From an uncultured bacterium (GTDB taxonomy: Bacteria > Hydrogenedentota > Hydrogenedentia > Hydrogenedentales > CAITNO01), in NCBI GenBank assembly GCA_937923585.1, contig CALDSM010000063.1, positions 1 to 9,806 on the forward strand: a DNA stretch of 9,806 nucleotides, given 5' to 3'. This document shows positions 1-5,792 of the stretch, piece after piece. The stretch's first letter is position 1. Each line of letters opens with the position of its first letter. The translations under genes and the position numbers were made by a program. The notes beneath the pieces were generated by a model. That model worked only from the letters and a program-made list of their open reading frames with translations. It did no database searches and was not told the origin of the DNA.

Positions 1-47
1 GACCACCGAGATCTACACTCTTTCCCTACACGACGCTCTTCCGATCT
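1..47 (+). other. Illumina sequencing adapter (contamination, not genomic)
   Basis: The first 47 bases agree base for base with my memory of the 3' part of the Illumina TruSeq universal/P5 adapter, beginning GACCACCGAGATCTACAC and ending CTCTTCCGATCT. The following bases immediately enter a plausible coding frame. This is an untrimmed adapter at a contig end, so it has no biological meaning, and the true left edge of genomic sequence is about position 48. It explains why the first gene has no 5' end. Confidence 0.97.
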
Positions 48-48
48 C

Positions 49-915
49 TGCTCCGACCTCGGCGCGCACCGGGTGCAGGCGCATCTGCTAGACAGGCATC
101 CCGACGTGGTCATGGTCGAGTACGCCGTCAACGACGGCATCAACCCCATGGCAAAAGAAACGCTGGAGGGGCTGGTGCGGCGCATCCTCAAAGAGTCCAA
201 CCGGCCCGCCGTCATGCTGCTCTTCACCATGGACAACAAGGGCGGCAACACCCAGCAGGCCCACGCGGAAATCGGAAGACATTACGGCCTACCCATGGCC
301 AGCTTTCGCGACGCGCTCTGGCCGGAGGTTGAGGCAAAACGGATAGCCTGGACGGACATCGAGGCCGACGAGGTACACCCCAACGACCGGGGCCACGCCT
401 ACTGCGCGCAGTTCATGACGAACATCTGCGCCAAGGCGTTCAAGAACCTGCCGGCGGACAAAGACCTGCCTGCGATTCCCGCCCTGCCCGAACCCATGAC
501 CGCGAACCTCTTTGAGAACGCGGGTTTCTACAACGCCGACACCATCACGCCCACGAAGAACGAGGGATGGGAGGTTTTCACCGACCCCGCGTTTGGCGGC
601 TTTTTCGGCAAGGGCTGGAAGGCAACCGCGCCGGGCAGCACGCTGGAATTCCCGGTGGAGGGCAGGTCCGTCAGCCTCCTGTTCTACCGCATCAAGGGTG
701 CCATGGGCATCGCCCAAGCCCAGGTGGACGACCAACCGCCGGTGAAGATGGATGCGTGGTTCAGCGCTGATTGGGGCGGCTATACGCCGTTCCAGTTGGT
801 CGCGCGCGACCTGGCACCGGGCAAACACACGCTGCGCGTGACGCTGCTTGATGAGAAGAACCCGAACAGTACGGGAAACGAATTTCACATCAATGCGGTG
901 CTCATCGCCAAATAG
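49..915 (+). CDS. SGNH/GDSL-type hydrolase (probable carbohydrate esterase), 5'-truncated
   Basis: This is the 3' part of an esterase gene cut by the contig end; the frame is open back to the adapter junction. The first visible residues, CSDLGAHRV, precede PDVVMVEYAVND, which contains the block III Asn of SGNH hydrolases. The block V catalytic pair is in DEVHPNDRGH (Asp and His around 319-378). The block I GDS serine must lie in the missing N-terminus. After the hydrolase part, a second region (about 500-912) reads as a beta-sandwich, possibly carbohydrate binding, ending NEFHINAVLIAK. A GTG at 73 could be taken as a start, but homologous-looking sequence continues upstream, so it is internal. 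The next gene downstream is a xylosidase-like enzyme, so removal of acetyl groups from xylan is a reasonable guess. The substrate cannot be read from sequence. Confidence 0.85.
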   Translation, partial: CSDLGAHRVQAHLLDRHPDVVMVEYAVNDGINPMAKETLEGLVRRILKESNRPAVMLLFTMDNKGGNTQQAHAEIGRHYGLPMASFRDALWPEVEAKRIAWTDIEADEVHPNDRGHAYCAQFMTNICAKAFKNLPADKDLPAIPALPEPMTANLFENAGFYNADTITPTKNEGWEVFTDPAFGGFFGKGWKATAPGSTLEFPVEGRSVSLLFYRIKGAMGIAQAQVDDQPPVKMDAWFSADWGGYTPFQLVARDLAPGKHTLRVTLLDEKNPNSTGNEFHINAVLIAK

Positions 916-937
916 CGCCCGGCGTTGTGCGGGGCGT

Positions 938-1019
938 GGATGCCCGCTTTCGCGGGCATGACGGAAAGGGACGGGTGCGGACGCCCGCTTGCGCGGGCAT
1001 GACGGAATTGACGGGTGCT
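938..1019. repeat. Two tandem REP-like palindromic repeats (about 41 bp each)
   Basis: Two similar units lie side by side at 938-978 and 979-1019. Each has a GC-rich hairpin followed by TGACGGAA and ACGGGTGC. Hairpin 1 (941-958) has stem TGCCCGC/GCGGGCA around loop TTTC. Hairpin 2 (983-998) has stem GCCCGC/GCGGGC around loop TTGC. Read on the other strand they give the MPAKAGIH and RHARESGHP peptide strings often seen in spurious ORFs over such genomic repeats. They sit just after the esterase stop, and the hairpins could slow or partly end transcription or protect the mRNA 3' end. No T-tract follows either stem, so they are not classic intrinsic terminators. Confidence 0.85.
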
Positions 1020-1058
1020 GTTTGAGACATGGACAAAACGCGAACGAAAGGGAAGAAG

Positions 1059-3317
1059 ATGAAAAGAGCATGCACATTCATCCTGCTGGCACTGATTGCC
1101 CCGGCGGTGCTTGCCGCGGAGTATCACGTTTCGCTGAAAGGCGACGACGCCAATCCGGGCAGCGCCGACAAGCCCTTCAAGACCGTTTCGGCGGCGGCGC
1201 AGGCTGCGCAGCCGGGCGACACGGTCACCGTGCATGAGGGGGTCTACCGCGAGTGGGTGAAACCGCCGCGCGGGGGCGAGTCCGACGCAAAACGCATCGT
1301 CTACCAGGCCGCGCCGGGCGAGAAGGTCGAGATCAAAGGCTCGGAGGCCGTCACCGGCTGGGAGAAGGTGCAGCACGACACGTGGAAGGCGGTGGTGCCG
1401 AACACGCTCTTTGGCAACTACAATCCCTACAGCGACCTTATCCACGGCGACTGGTTCAGCGGCAAGGGGCGGGAGCATCACACCGGCGCGGTCTATCTCG
1501 ACGGCGACTGGCTCATTGAGGCCGCGAAACTGGACGAGGCGTTGGCCCCGGCGGACTCGGCGCCGGAGTGGCTTGGGCAGGCCGGACAGGAATACCTGCT
1601 GAACGTGGCATGGCTGCGCCCCCAGGGCGGTGCGGCGGAATTCCCGAAGACCGCCGCGACCAGCTTTGCCGAGAAGAACGGCACACAGAACGCCCCCTGC
1701 GAGGAGGGCGGCGACTGCATCGGCTTTATCGCAAACGGGCACTGGGTGAAATACACGGGGATGGATTTCAAGGAGAACACGGCGGCGCTCGAGATTCGCG
1801 CCGCGTCGGCGACCGACGGCGGCACGGTTGAGATCCGGCTGGACGCCCCGGACGGCGAACTGCTCGGCGCCTGCGCGGTGCCCAACACCGGCGGATGGCA
1901 GTCCTGGTCCGGATTCAAGGCACAGATCAAGCCGCAAAGCGGCGTCAAAACCATTTGCCTGGTCTTCAAGGGGAACAAATCCGCCGCCGCCACGGCCGCG
2001 CCGCTGTGGTACGCGAAAGTGGACGACCAGAGCACGACCCTCTGGGCGCAGTTCCCGGGGGTTAACCCCAACGAGCATCTTGTCGAGATCAACGTCCGCA
2101 GGGCGGTGTTCTACCCCGAAAAGGACGGGATGAACTATATCACCGTGCGCGGCTTCGCGCTGCGCCAGGCCGCCACGCAGTGGGCACCGCCGACGGCCGA
2201 GCAGATAGGCCTCATTGGCACGCACTGGAGTAAAGGCTGGATTATCGAGAACAACACCATCAGCCACTCGGTGTGCTGCGGCGTCGCGCTGGGCAAGCAC
2301 GGCGACGAGTTCGACAACACCTCCGCCGACACGGCCGAGGGCTACGTGAAGACCATCGAGCGCGCGCTTGCCCGCGGCTGGAACAAAGACACCATTGGCG
2401 GCCACATCGTCCGCAACAACACCATCTCCCACTGCGAGCAGACCGGCGTCGTCGGCAGCATGGGGTGCTCGTTCAGCACGGTCACCGGCAACACGATTCA
2501 CGACATCCACATCCGCCGCTTCTTCACGGGCGCGGAGATGGCGGGCATCAAGTTCCACGGCGCCATTGACGTGGAAATCAGCGGCAACCACATCTACCGG
2601 ACCTGCCTGGGCACCTGGCTCGACTGGATGGCGCAGGGCGCCCGCGTGACCCGCAACCTCTACCATGACAACCTGTCCCACGATCTCTTCGTCGAGGTGG
2701 ACCACGGCCCCTTCCTGGTGGACAACAACCTGTTCCTGTCGCCCGGTTCGCTGCTGTCCGTGTCGCAGGGCGGCGCCTACGCCCACAACCTGTTCCTGGG
2801 CAAGTTCGACCTGCACACCCTCGACGAGCGCCTGACGCCCTTCCACAAGGCCCATTCCACCGAGCTCGCCGGCATGCACAACAACCCCAACGGCGACGAC
2901 AAATATTACAACAACCTCTTTGTCCAGCGCGGCGACCTCCGGCATTACGAGAAGGCTAAACTGCCCGTCTTCATGGACGGCAACGTCTTCCTCAACGGCG
3001 CCAAGGCGTGCAAGAAAGAGCCCTCGCCCGTAGTGAAGACCAAGCTGGACCCAGCGGTTCGGTTGGTGCAGAAGCCGGACGGCTACTACCTCGAAATGAA
3101 TCTGGAAAACGGCTGGAGCGGAGCGGCGTCACGCTCGCTCGTGACCACGGCGCTGCTCGGCAAGGCGGTCATACCCGACCTGCCCTACGAGAACCCGGAC
3201 GGGACGCCGCTGAAAGTGGACGCCGACTTCTTCGGTAAACCGCGCAGCGAAACGAATCCCGCGCCTGGGCCGTTTGAGAGTCCGGGAACGGGGCAGATCT
3301 CGCTGAAGGTTTGGTAG
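1059..3317 (+). CDS. Secreted GH120-like beta-xylosidase with inserted CBM6-like domain
   Basis: The predicted exported glycosidase (752 aa) would release xylose from xylo-oligosaccharides. The mature N-terminus (EYHVSLKGDD, then VTVHEGVYREWVKPP), the middle (APPTAEQIGLIGTHWSKGW, GAEMAGIKFHGAIDVEISGN) and the C-terminal LKVW closely match what I recall of GH120 XylC from Thermoanaerobacterium saccharolyticum. Recalled nucleophile and acid/base residues correspond to Asp522 (WLDWMAQG) and Glu546 (FVEVDHG). The fold should be a right-handed parallel beta-helix with a beta-sandwich. Residues about 193-308 look like an extra CBM6 domain (GHWVKY, NTGGWQSW), absent from recalled XylC. I chose ATG 1059 over ATG 1029. 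A purine-rich GGGAAGAAG precedes it, and it starts a clean signal peptide (MKRACTFILLALIAPAVLA, cleaved before AEYHV) without a lipobox Cys. It may be cotranscribed with the upstream esterase through the REP pair. Substrate is inferred. Confidence 0.85.
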   Translation: MKRACTFILLALIAPAVLAAEYHVSLKGDDANPGSADKPFKTVSAAAQAAQPGDTVTVHEGVYREWVKPPRGGESDAKRIVYQAAPGEKVEIKGSEAVTGWEKVQHDTWKAVVPNTLFGNYNPYSDLIHGDWFSGKGREHHTGAVYLDGDWLIEAAKLDEALAPADSAPEWLGQAGQEYLLNVAWLRPQGGAAEFPKTAATSFAEKNGTQNAPCEEGGDCIGFIANGHWVKYTGMDFKENTAALEIRAASATDGGTVEIRLDAPDGELLGACAVPNTGGWQSWSGFKAQIKPQSGVKTICLVFKGNKSAAATAAPLWYAKVDDQSTTLWAQFPGVNPNEHLVEINVRRAVFYPEKDGMNYITVRGFALRQAATQWAPPTAEQIGLIGTHWSKGWIIENNTISHSVCCGVALGKHGDEFDNTSADTAEGYVKTIERALARGWNKDTIGGHIVRNNTISHCEQTGVVGSMGCSFSTVTGNTIHDIHIRRFFTGAEMAGIKFHGAIDVEISGNHIYRTCLGTWLDWMAQGARVTRNLYHDNLSHDLFVEVDHGPFLVDNNLFLSPGSLLSVSQGGAYAHNLFLGKFDLHTLDERLTPFHKAHSTELAGMHNNPNGDDKYYNNLFVQRGDLRHYEKAKLPVFMDGNVFLNGAKACKKEPSPVVKTKLDPAVRLVQKPDGYYLEMNLENGWSGAASRSLVTTALLGKAVIPDLPYENPDGTPLKVDADFFGKPRSETNPAPGPFESPGTGQISLKVW

Positions 3318-3358
3318 AGCCCGTTTCGCTGCCGGGGGTTGTCACAATCGGCGCCTGG

Positions 3359-3398
3359 CACGGACGAACACGGACCGGCACGGACGGACACGGACGTA
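3359..3398. repeat. 10-bp tandem repeat, four units (CACGGACnnn)
   Basis: Four consecutive units keep the heptamer CACGGAC exactly and vary in the last three bases (gaa, cgg, gga, gta). The array starts 41 bases after the glycosidase stop and lies in the 145-bp gap between that gene and the convergent gmd gene. The 10-bp period places each heptamer on nearly the same face of the helix. I know of no function. The rest of the gap (3318-3462) shows no gene and no convincing terminator. Confidence 0.8.
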
Positions 3399-3462
3399 TA
3401 GCCATGGGGCGGACGTTCAGGTTTCTGTTGGCGGCTGGCACAGGCCGGCGACACTATCGGAG

Positions 3463-4452
3463 TCAGCGTGCGGCCTTTTCCTTGGCGACACGCTCCAGGT
3501 CCGCGTCCACCATCATCTTCACGAGTTCCTCGAAGCTGACCTTGGGCTTCCACCCGAGTTCGGTGCGGGCCTTGTCGGATTTGCCGCGCAGACTGTGGAG
3601 TTCGGCGGGACGCTTGAAGACGGGGTCTATGTAGACGTGCTTCTCCCAGTCCGTGATGCCCGCATGCGCAAAAGCCAGGCGCAGGAAATCGCGGATGGGA
3701 TGGGTCTCGCCGGTGGAGATGATGTAGTTGCCGGGCTGGTCCTGCTGGAGCATGCGCCACATGGCGTCCACATAGTCCCCGGCAAAGCCCCAGTCGCGCT
3801 CGCTGTCGAGATTGCCCAGCCCGAGGCGGTCGAGCATGCCGAACTTGATGCGGGCGACGGCGTCGGTGATCTTGCGGGTCACGAACTCCTTGCCGCGAAT
3901 GGGCGACTCGTGGTTGAACAGGATGCCGTTGGCGCAGAAGAGGCCGTAGCTCTCCTTGTAGTTGTTCACAATCCAGTAGGCGTACAGTTTCGCGATGGCG
4001 TAGGGGCTGCGGGGGTGGAAAGGCGTGTTCTCCGTTTGCAGGCCGTCCTCGTGGCTGTTGCCGAACATTTCCGAGGTGGACGCCTGGTAGAACCGCGCCG
4101 TGGGCGCGAAGTGACGCATGGTCTCCAGCAGCCGGAGCACGCCGACGGCGTTCACCTCGGTGCTGACGATGGGTTGCCGCCACGAGGTGCCCACAAAGGA
4201 CTGGGCGGCCAGGTTGTATATCTCGTCGGGCCGGGCCTGCTTGACCGCCTGGATGAGCGACGCCTCGTCGGTCATGTCGCCGTCCAGAAAGTCCACCTCC
4301 CCGGTGATGCCGAGATAGTCCAGATTGGCGAAGGCGTAGCGGGTGCTGCGCTCCATGAGTCCGTAGACCCGGTAGCCCTTGCCTAGCAAGAGTTTGGCCA
4401 GGTATCCGCCGTCCTGTCCGGTGATTCCCGTGATAAGCGCGGTTCTATTCAT
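3463..4452 (-). CDS. gmd: GDP-mannose 4,6-dehydratase
   Basis: The 329-aa short-chain dehydrogenase converts GDP-D-mannose to GDP-4-keto-6-deoxy-mannose in the cytoplasm, the first step to GDP-fucose, GDP-rhamnose or related sugars for surface polysaccharides. The N-terminal nucleotide-binding motif is TGITGQDG (residues 9-15). The active-site set is Thr126 and Glu128 in STSEMFG, with Tyr151 and Lys155 in SPYAIAKLYAYW. Further GMD signatures are NHESPIRGKEFVTRKI (180-195), RDWGFAGDYVDAMW (219-232) and RPAELHSLRGKSDKA (281-295). Length is within the family range, slightly short. The ATG at 4452 is chosen because AGGAG (4460-4464 on the complement) sits seven bases upstream; a TTG at 4470 extends the frame but overlaps this ribosome site. 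No reductase partner (fcl, rmd) is next to it, so the final sugar is unknown. It has its own promoter. Confidence 0.93.
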   Translation of the reverse strand: MNRTALITGITGQDGGYLAKLLLGKGYRVYGLMERSTRYAFANLDYLGITGEVDFLDGDMTDEASLIQAVKQARPDEIYNLAAQSFVGTSWRQPIVSTEVNAVGVLRLLETMRHFAPTARFYQASTSEMFGNSHEDGLQTENTPFHPRSPYAIAKLYAYWIVNNYKESYGLFCANGILFNHESPIRGKEFVTRKITDAVARIKFGMLDRLGLGNLDSERDWGFAGDYVDAMWRMLQQDQPGNYIISTGETHPIRDFLRLAFAHAGITDWEKHVYIDPVFKRPAELHSLRGKSDKARTELGWKPKVSFEELVKMMVDADLERVAKEKAAR

Positions 4453-4513
4453 GATGCTGCTCCTGTGCAAATGGGTATGCTCTTACGGCGCCGCCTTTCC
4501 GCCGGGCGGGTAT

Positions 4514-4528
4514 GCCGCAATATGCGGC
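4514..4528 (-). promoter_or_regulatory. Perfect hairpin in the gmd 5' leader
   Basis: A perfect six-base-pair stem GCCGCA/TGCGGC with an ATA loop lies in the predicted ~100-nt gmd leader. The octamer GGGTATGC occurs at 4508-4515, touching the hairpin, and again at 4473-4480 just upstream of the gmd ribosome site. Together these could form an operator or a leader structure affecting gmd expression. I do not recognise a known riboswitch. Chance occurrence in GC-rich DNA is possible. Confidence 0.35.
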
Positions 4529-4560
4529 CCGTGCCGGTTCTTTGTGACGCTTACTGCAAC

Positions 4561-4589
4561 ATTGTAGGACAGCAGAAGTAATCCGGCAA
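4561..4589 (-). promoter_or_regulatory. Sigma70-type promoter for gmd
   Basis: On the - strand, a -35 element TTGCCG (4584-4589, four of six consensus bases) is followed by a 17-bp spacer and the -10 element TACAAT (4561-4566, five of six). Transcription would begin near 4554, leaving a leader of about 100 nt before the gmd ATG. The spacing and element match are good, and the site faces the only gene it could serve. Confidence 0.65.
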
Positions 4590-4667
4590 GTATTTTTCCG
4601 CCCGCGCGGCGCCGCACCTTTGTCCCGCAAGTAAACGGGGCCGTTTGGCCGGAAGGAATGCCTGCTC

Positions 4668-4676
4668 TGGTACAAT
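4668..4676 (+). promoter_or_regulatory. Extended -10 promoter for the RluA-family gene
   Basis: TGGTACAAT has the TGn extension plus a five-of-six -10 hexamer (TACAAT, 4671-4676). The best upstream -35-like hexamer, TTGGCC (4645-4650), is 20 bp away, which is too far, but an extended -10 can work without a good -35. Predicted transcription starts near 4683, giving a leader of about 100 nt. It diverges from the gmd promoter, with start sites about 130 bp apart. Confidence 0.5.
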
Positions 4677-4762
4677 GCGACTTCTGCCGTGTGGAGATCC
4701 TGGCAGGAACCAAAGACGGGCGTCCCCCATTTTCGAGTTCGGACCCCAGAGAGGATGAGTCT

Positions 4763-4786
4763 ATGTCCATAGGTTGGCTCCGCTGA
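4763..4786 (+). CDS. Seven-codon leader ORF overlapping the pseudouridine synthase start
   Basis: The small ORF ATG TCC ATA GGT TGG CTC CGC TGA encodes MSIGWLR. It is preceded by GAGG at 4751-4754, eight bases from its ATG. Its TGA shares bases with the next gene's ATG in the string TGATG (4784-4788), the usual geometry for translational coupling. The downstream ATG at 4786 has no good ribosome site of its own, which gives this ORF a possible role. A second ATG at 4755 opens an even shorter ORF (MSLCP). The evidence is only geometric. Confidence 0.3.
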   Translation: MSIGWLR

Positions 4787-5496
4787 TGGAACCCTTTACC
4801 AACAGACACCTTCCGCGCGGGGTGATGATCCTTCATGAGGACCGCGACATCCTGGTGGTGAGCAAGCCTGCGGGCCTGCTGACCATGGGGACGGACAAGG
4901 AAAAGGTCCGCACGCTGTTCCACGCCCTGACGGACTACGTGCGCAAGGGCAACGCCAAGTCGCGCAACCGCATATTCATCGTACACCGGCTCGACCGAGA
5001 GGTGTCGGGCGTACTCGTCTTCGCCAAGACCGAGACGGCCAAGTTCGCCTTGCAGGACCAGTGGGATGGGGCGGAAAAAACCTATCTCGCGGTGGTTCAC
5101 GGCGAGATGGTGGAGAAAGAGGGGACCATCAGCTCCTACCTCACCGAAAACAGCGCCTATGTCGTGCATTCCACCGGCGACACCCGGAACGGGAAATTCT
5201 CCCAAACCGCGTACAAGGTGCTCCGGGAGACCCGGCTGTACAGCCTGCTGGAGATCCGCCTTCTGACCGGTAGAAAGCACCAGATCCGCGTCCATCTGGC
5301 GGAACTGAGCCATCCCATCGTGGGCGACCGGAAATACGGCAAGGGCGACCGGGAGCAGCGGCAGATGGCGCTGCATGCCGTGTCACTGACCTTCAACCAC
5401 CCCCACAGCGGCCAACCAATGACCTTCGAAAGCAAGGCCCCGGCGCATTTCAACCACCTCCTCGGTGGTATGGGCGGAGACGACCGGATCAAGTAA
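4786..5496 (+). CDS. RluA-family RNA pseudouridine synthase (short, no S4 domain)
   Basis: The 236-aa cytoplasmic enzyme should isomerise specific uridines to pseudouridine in rRNA or tRNA. The RluA-family core is clear. ILHEDRDILVVSKPAGLL (residues 15-32) is the N-terminal strand motif, and IVHRLDREVSGVLVF (65-79) carries the catalytic Asp70. EKTYLAVVHG (97-106) and LLTGRKHQIRVHLA (159-172) follow, then HPIVGDRKYG (176-185). There is no N-terminal S4 domain, so it belongs with the compact members rather than RluD/RluC-like ones, and the target base cannot be named. An in-frame TTG at 4774 is possible, but ATG 4786 starts closer to the conserved region and overlaps the leader ORF stop. The gene stands alone, with its own upstream promoter and a different operon beginning 296 bp downstream. 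Confidence 0.9.
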   Translation: MEPFTNRHLPRGVMILHEDRDILVVSKPAGLLTMGTDKEKVRTLFHALTDYVRKGNAKSRNRIFIVHRLDREVSGVLVFAKTETAKFALQDQWDGAEKTYLAVVHGEMVEKEGTISSYLTENSAYVVHSTGDTRNGKFSQTAYKVLRETRLYSLLEIRLLTGRKHQIRVHLAELSHPIVGDRKYGKGDREQRQMALHAVSLTFNHPHSGQPMTFESKAPAHFNHLLGGMGGDDRIK

Positions 5497-5582
5497 GCGC
5501 GCCGTAGACTATTGCGGGGCAAGACCGAACGCATCAACCGGACTGTGGAAGGGGCCGGCCAAGATCCCGCCATATCTTCCAA

Positions 5583-5598
5583 GACGGGCATCCCCGTC
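5583..5598 (+). terminator. GC-rich hairpin after the pseudouridine synthase gene
   Basis: A perfect stem GACGGG/CCCGTC with loop CATC begins 87 bases after the stop codon. A smaller stem, CCTGC/GCAGG, follows at 5620-5634. Neither has a T-tract, so intrinsic termination is doubtful, but they are the only strong stems between this gene and actB. Confidence 0.3.
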
Positions 5599-5666
5599 AG
5601 CCGTCCCCCCGGTTGTTGTCCTGCAAGTCGCAGGCTCCGGCACATTCTTCCGTTAGCCTACTAGTA

Positions 5667-5683
5667 TTGCGAATCATTCTTAA
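5667..5683. promoter_or_regulatory. Fur-box-like palindrome upstream of actB
   Basis: TTGCGAATCATTCTTAA is an imperfect 17-bp palindrome of form TTnnGAATnATTCnnAA, similar to Fur-type operators as I recall them. It lies in a locally AT-rich block (about 5656-5700) within a GC-rich contig, about 110 bp before the actB start. ActB is predicted to hold five iron-sulfur clusters, so iron-responsive control would make sense. I could not place a convincing -35/-10 pair nearby. The rest of 5497-5792 shows no gene. Confidence 0.4.
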
Positions 5684-5792
5684 TAGTACAGATGGGAATA
5701 GGACGCACTTACGCACTGTTGTTTTCCGCGGTGGCGGAGTCTCTGACCCTGTCTGTTTGAGTCCGAAGCATACATTGAAGCAGAGGTGACGC

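Noticed and set aside
73..75. GTG as the true start of the first hydrolase gene
   Set aside because: Family-like sequence (CSDLGAHRV) continues upstream to the adapter junction, and the catalytic serine block would be missing.
1008..1036. Possible -35 TTGACG for the glycosidase gene, inside the second REP unit
   Set aside because: No acceptable -10 lies 16-18 bp downstream (only GGACAA or GACAAA).
885..2945. A 686-aa open frame on the - strand over the glycosidase gene
   Set aside because: It is antisense to a gene with clear family motifs. Its composition is Val/Ala/Arg/Gly rich, as expected from GC-rich codons read backwards, and its start runs through the MPAKAGIH-type repeat.
3359..3398. 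CRISPR array
   Set aside because: Repeat and spacer sizes (7 and 3 bases) are far too small, and there are no cas genes.
3185..4183. A 332-aa open frame on the - strand overlapping gmd in another frame
   Set aside because: It lacks motifs, is rich in His/Arg/Pro, and overlaps the strongly supported gmd frame.
4470..4470. TTG as the gmd start
   Set aside because: It would overlap the AGGAG ribosome site that is well placed for ATG 4452, and the added residues precede the usual N-terminus.
5497..5660. tRNA or small RNA suggested by stems at 5583-5598 and 5620-5634
   Set aside because: No cloverleaf, TPsiC-like arm or CCA-like end could be built, and the stems do not form a known structure.
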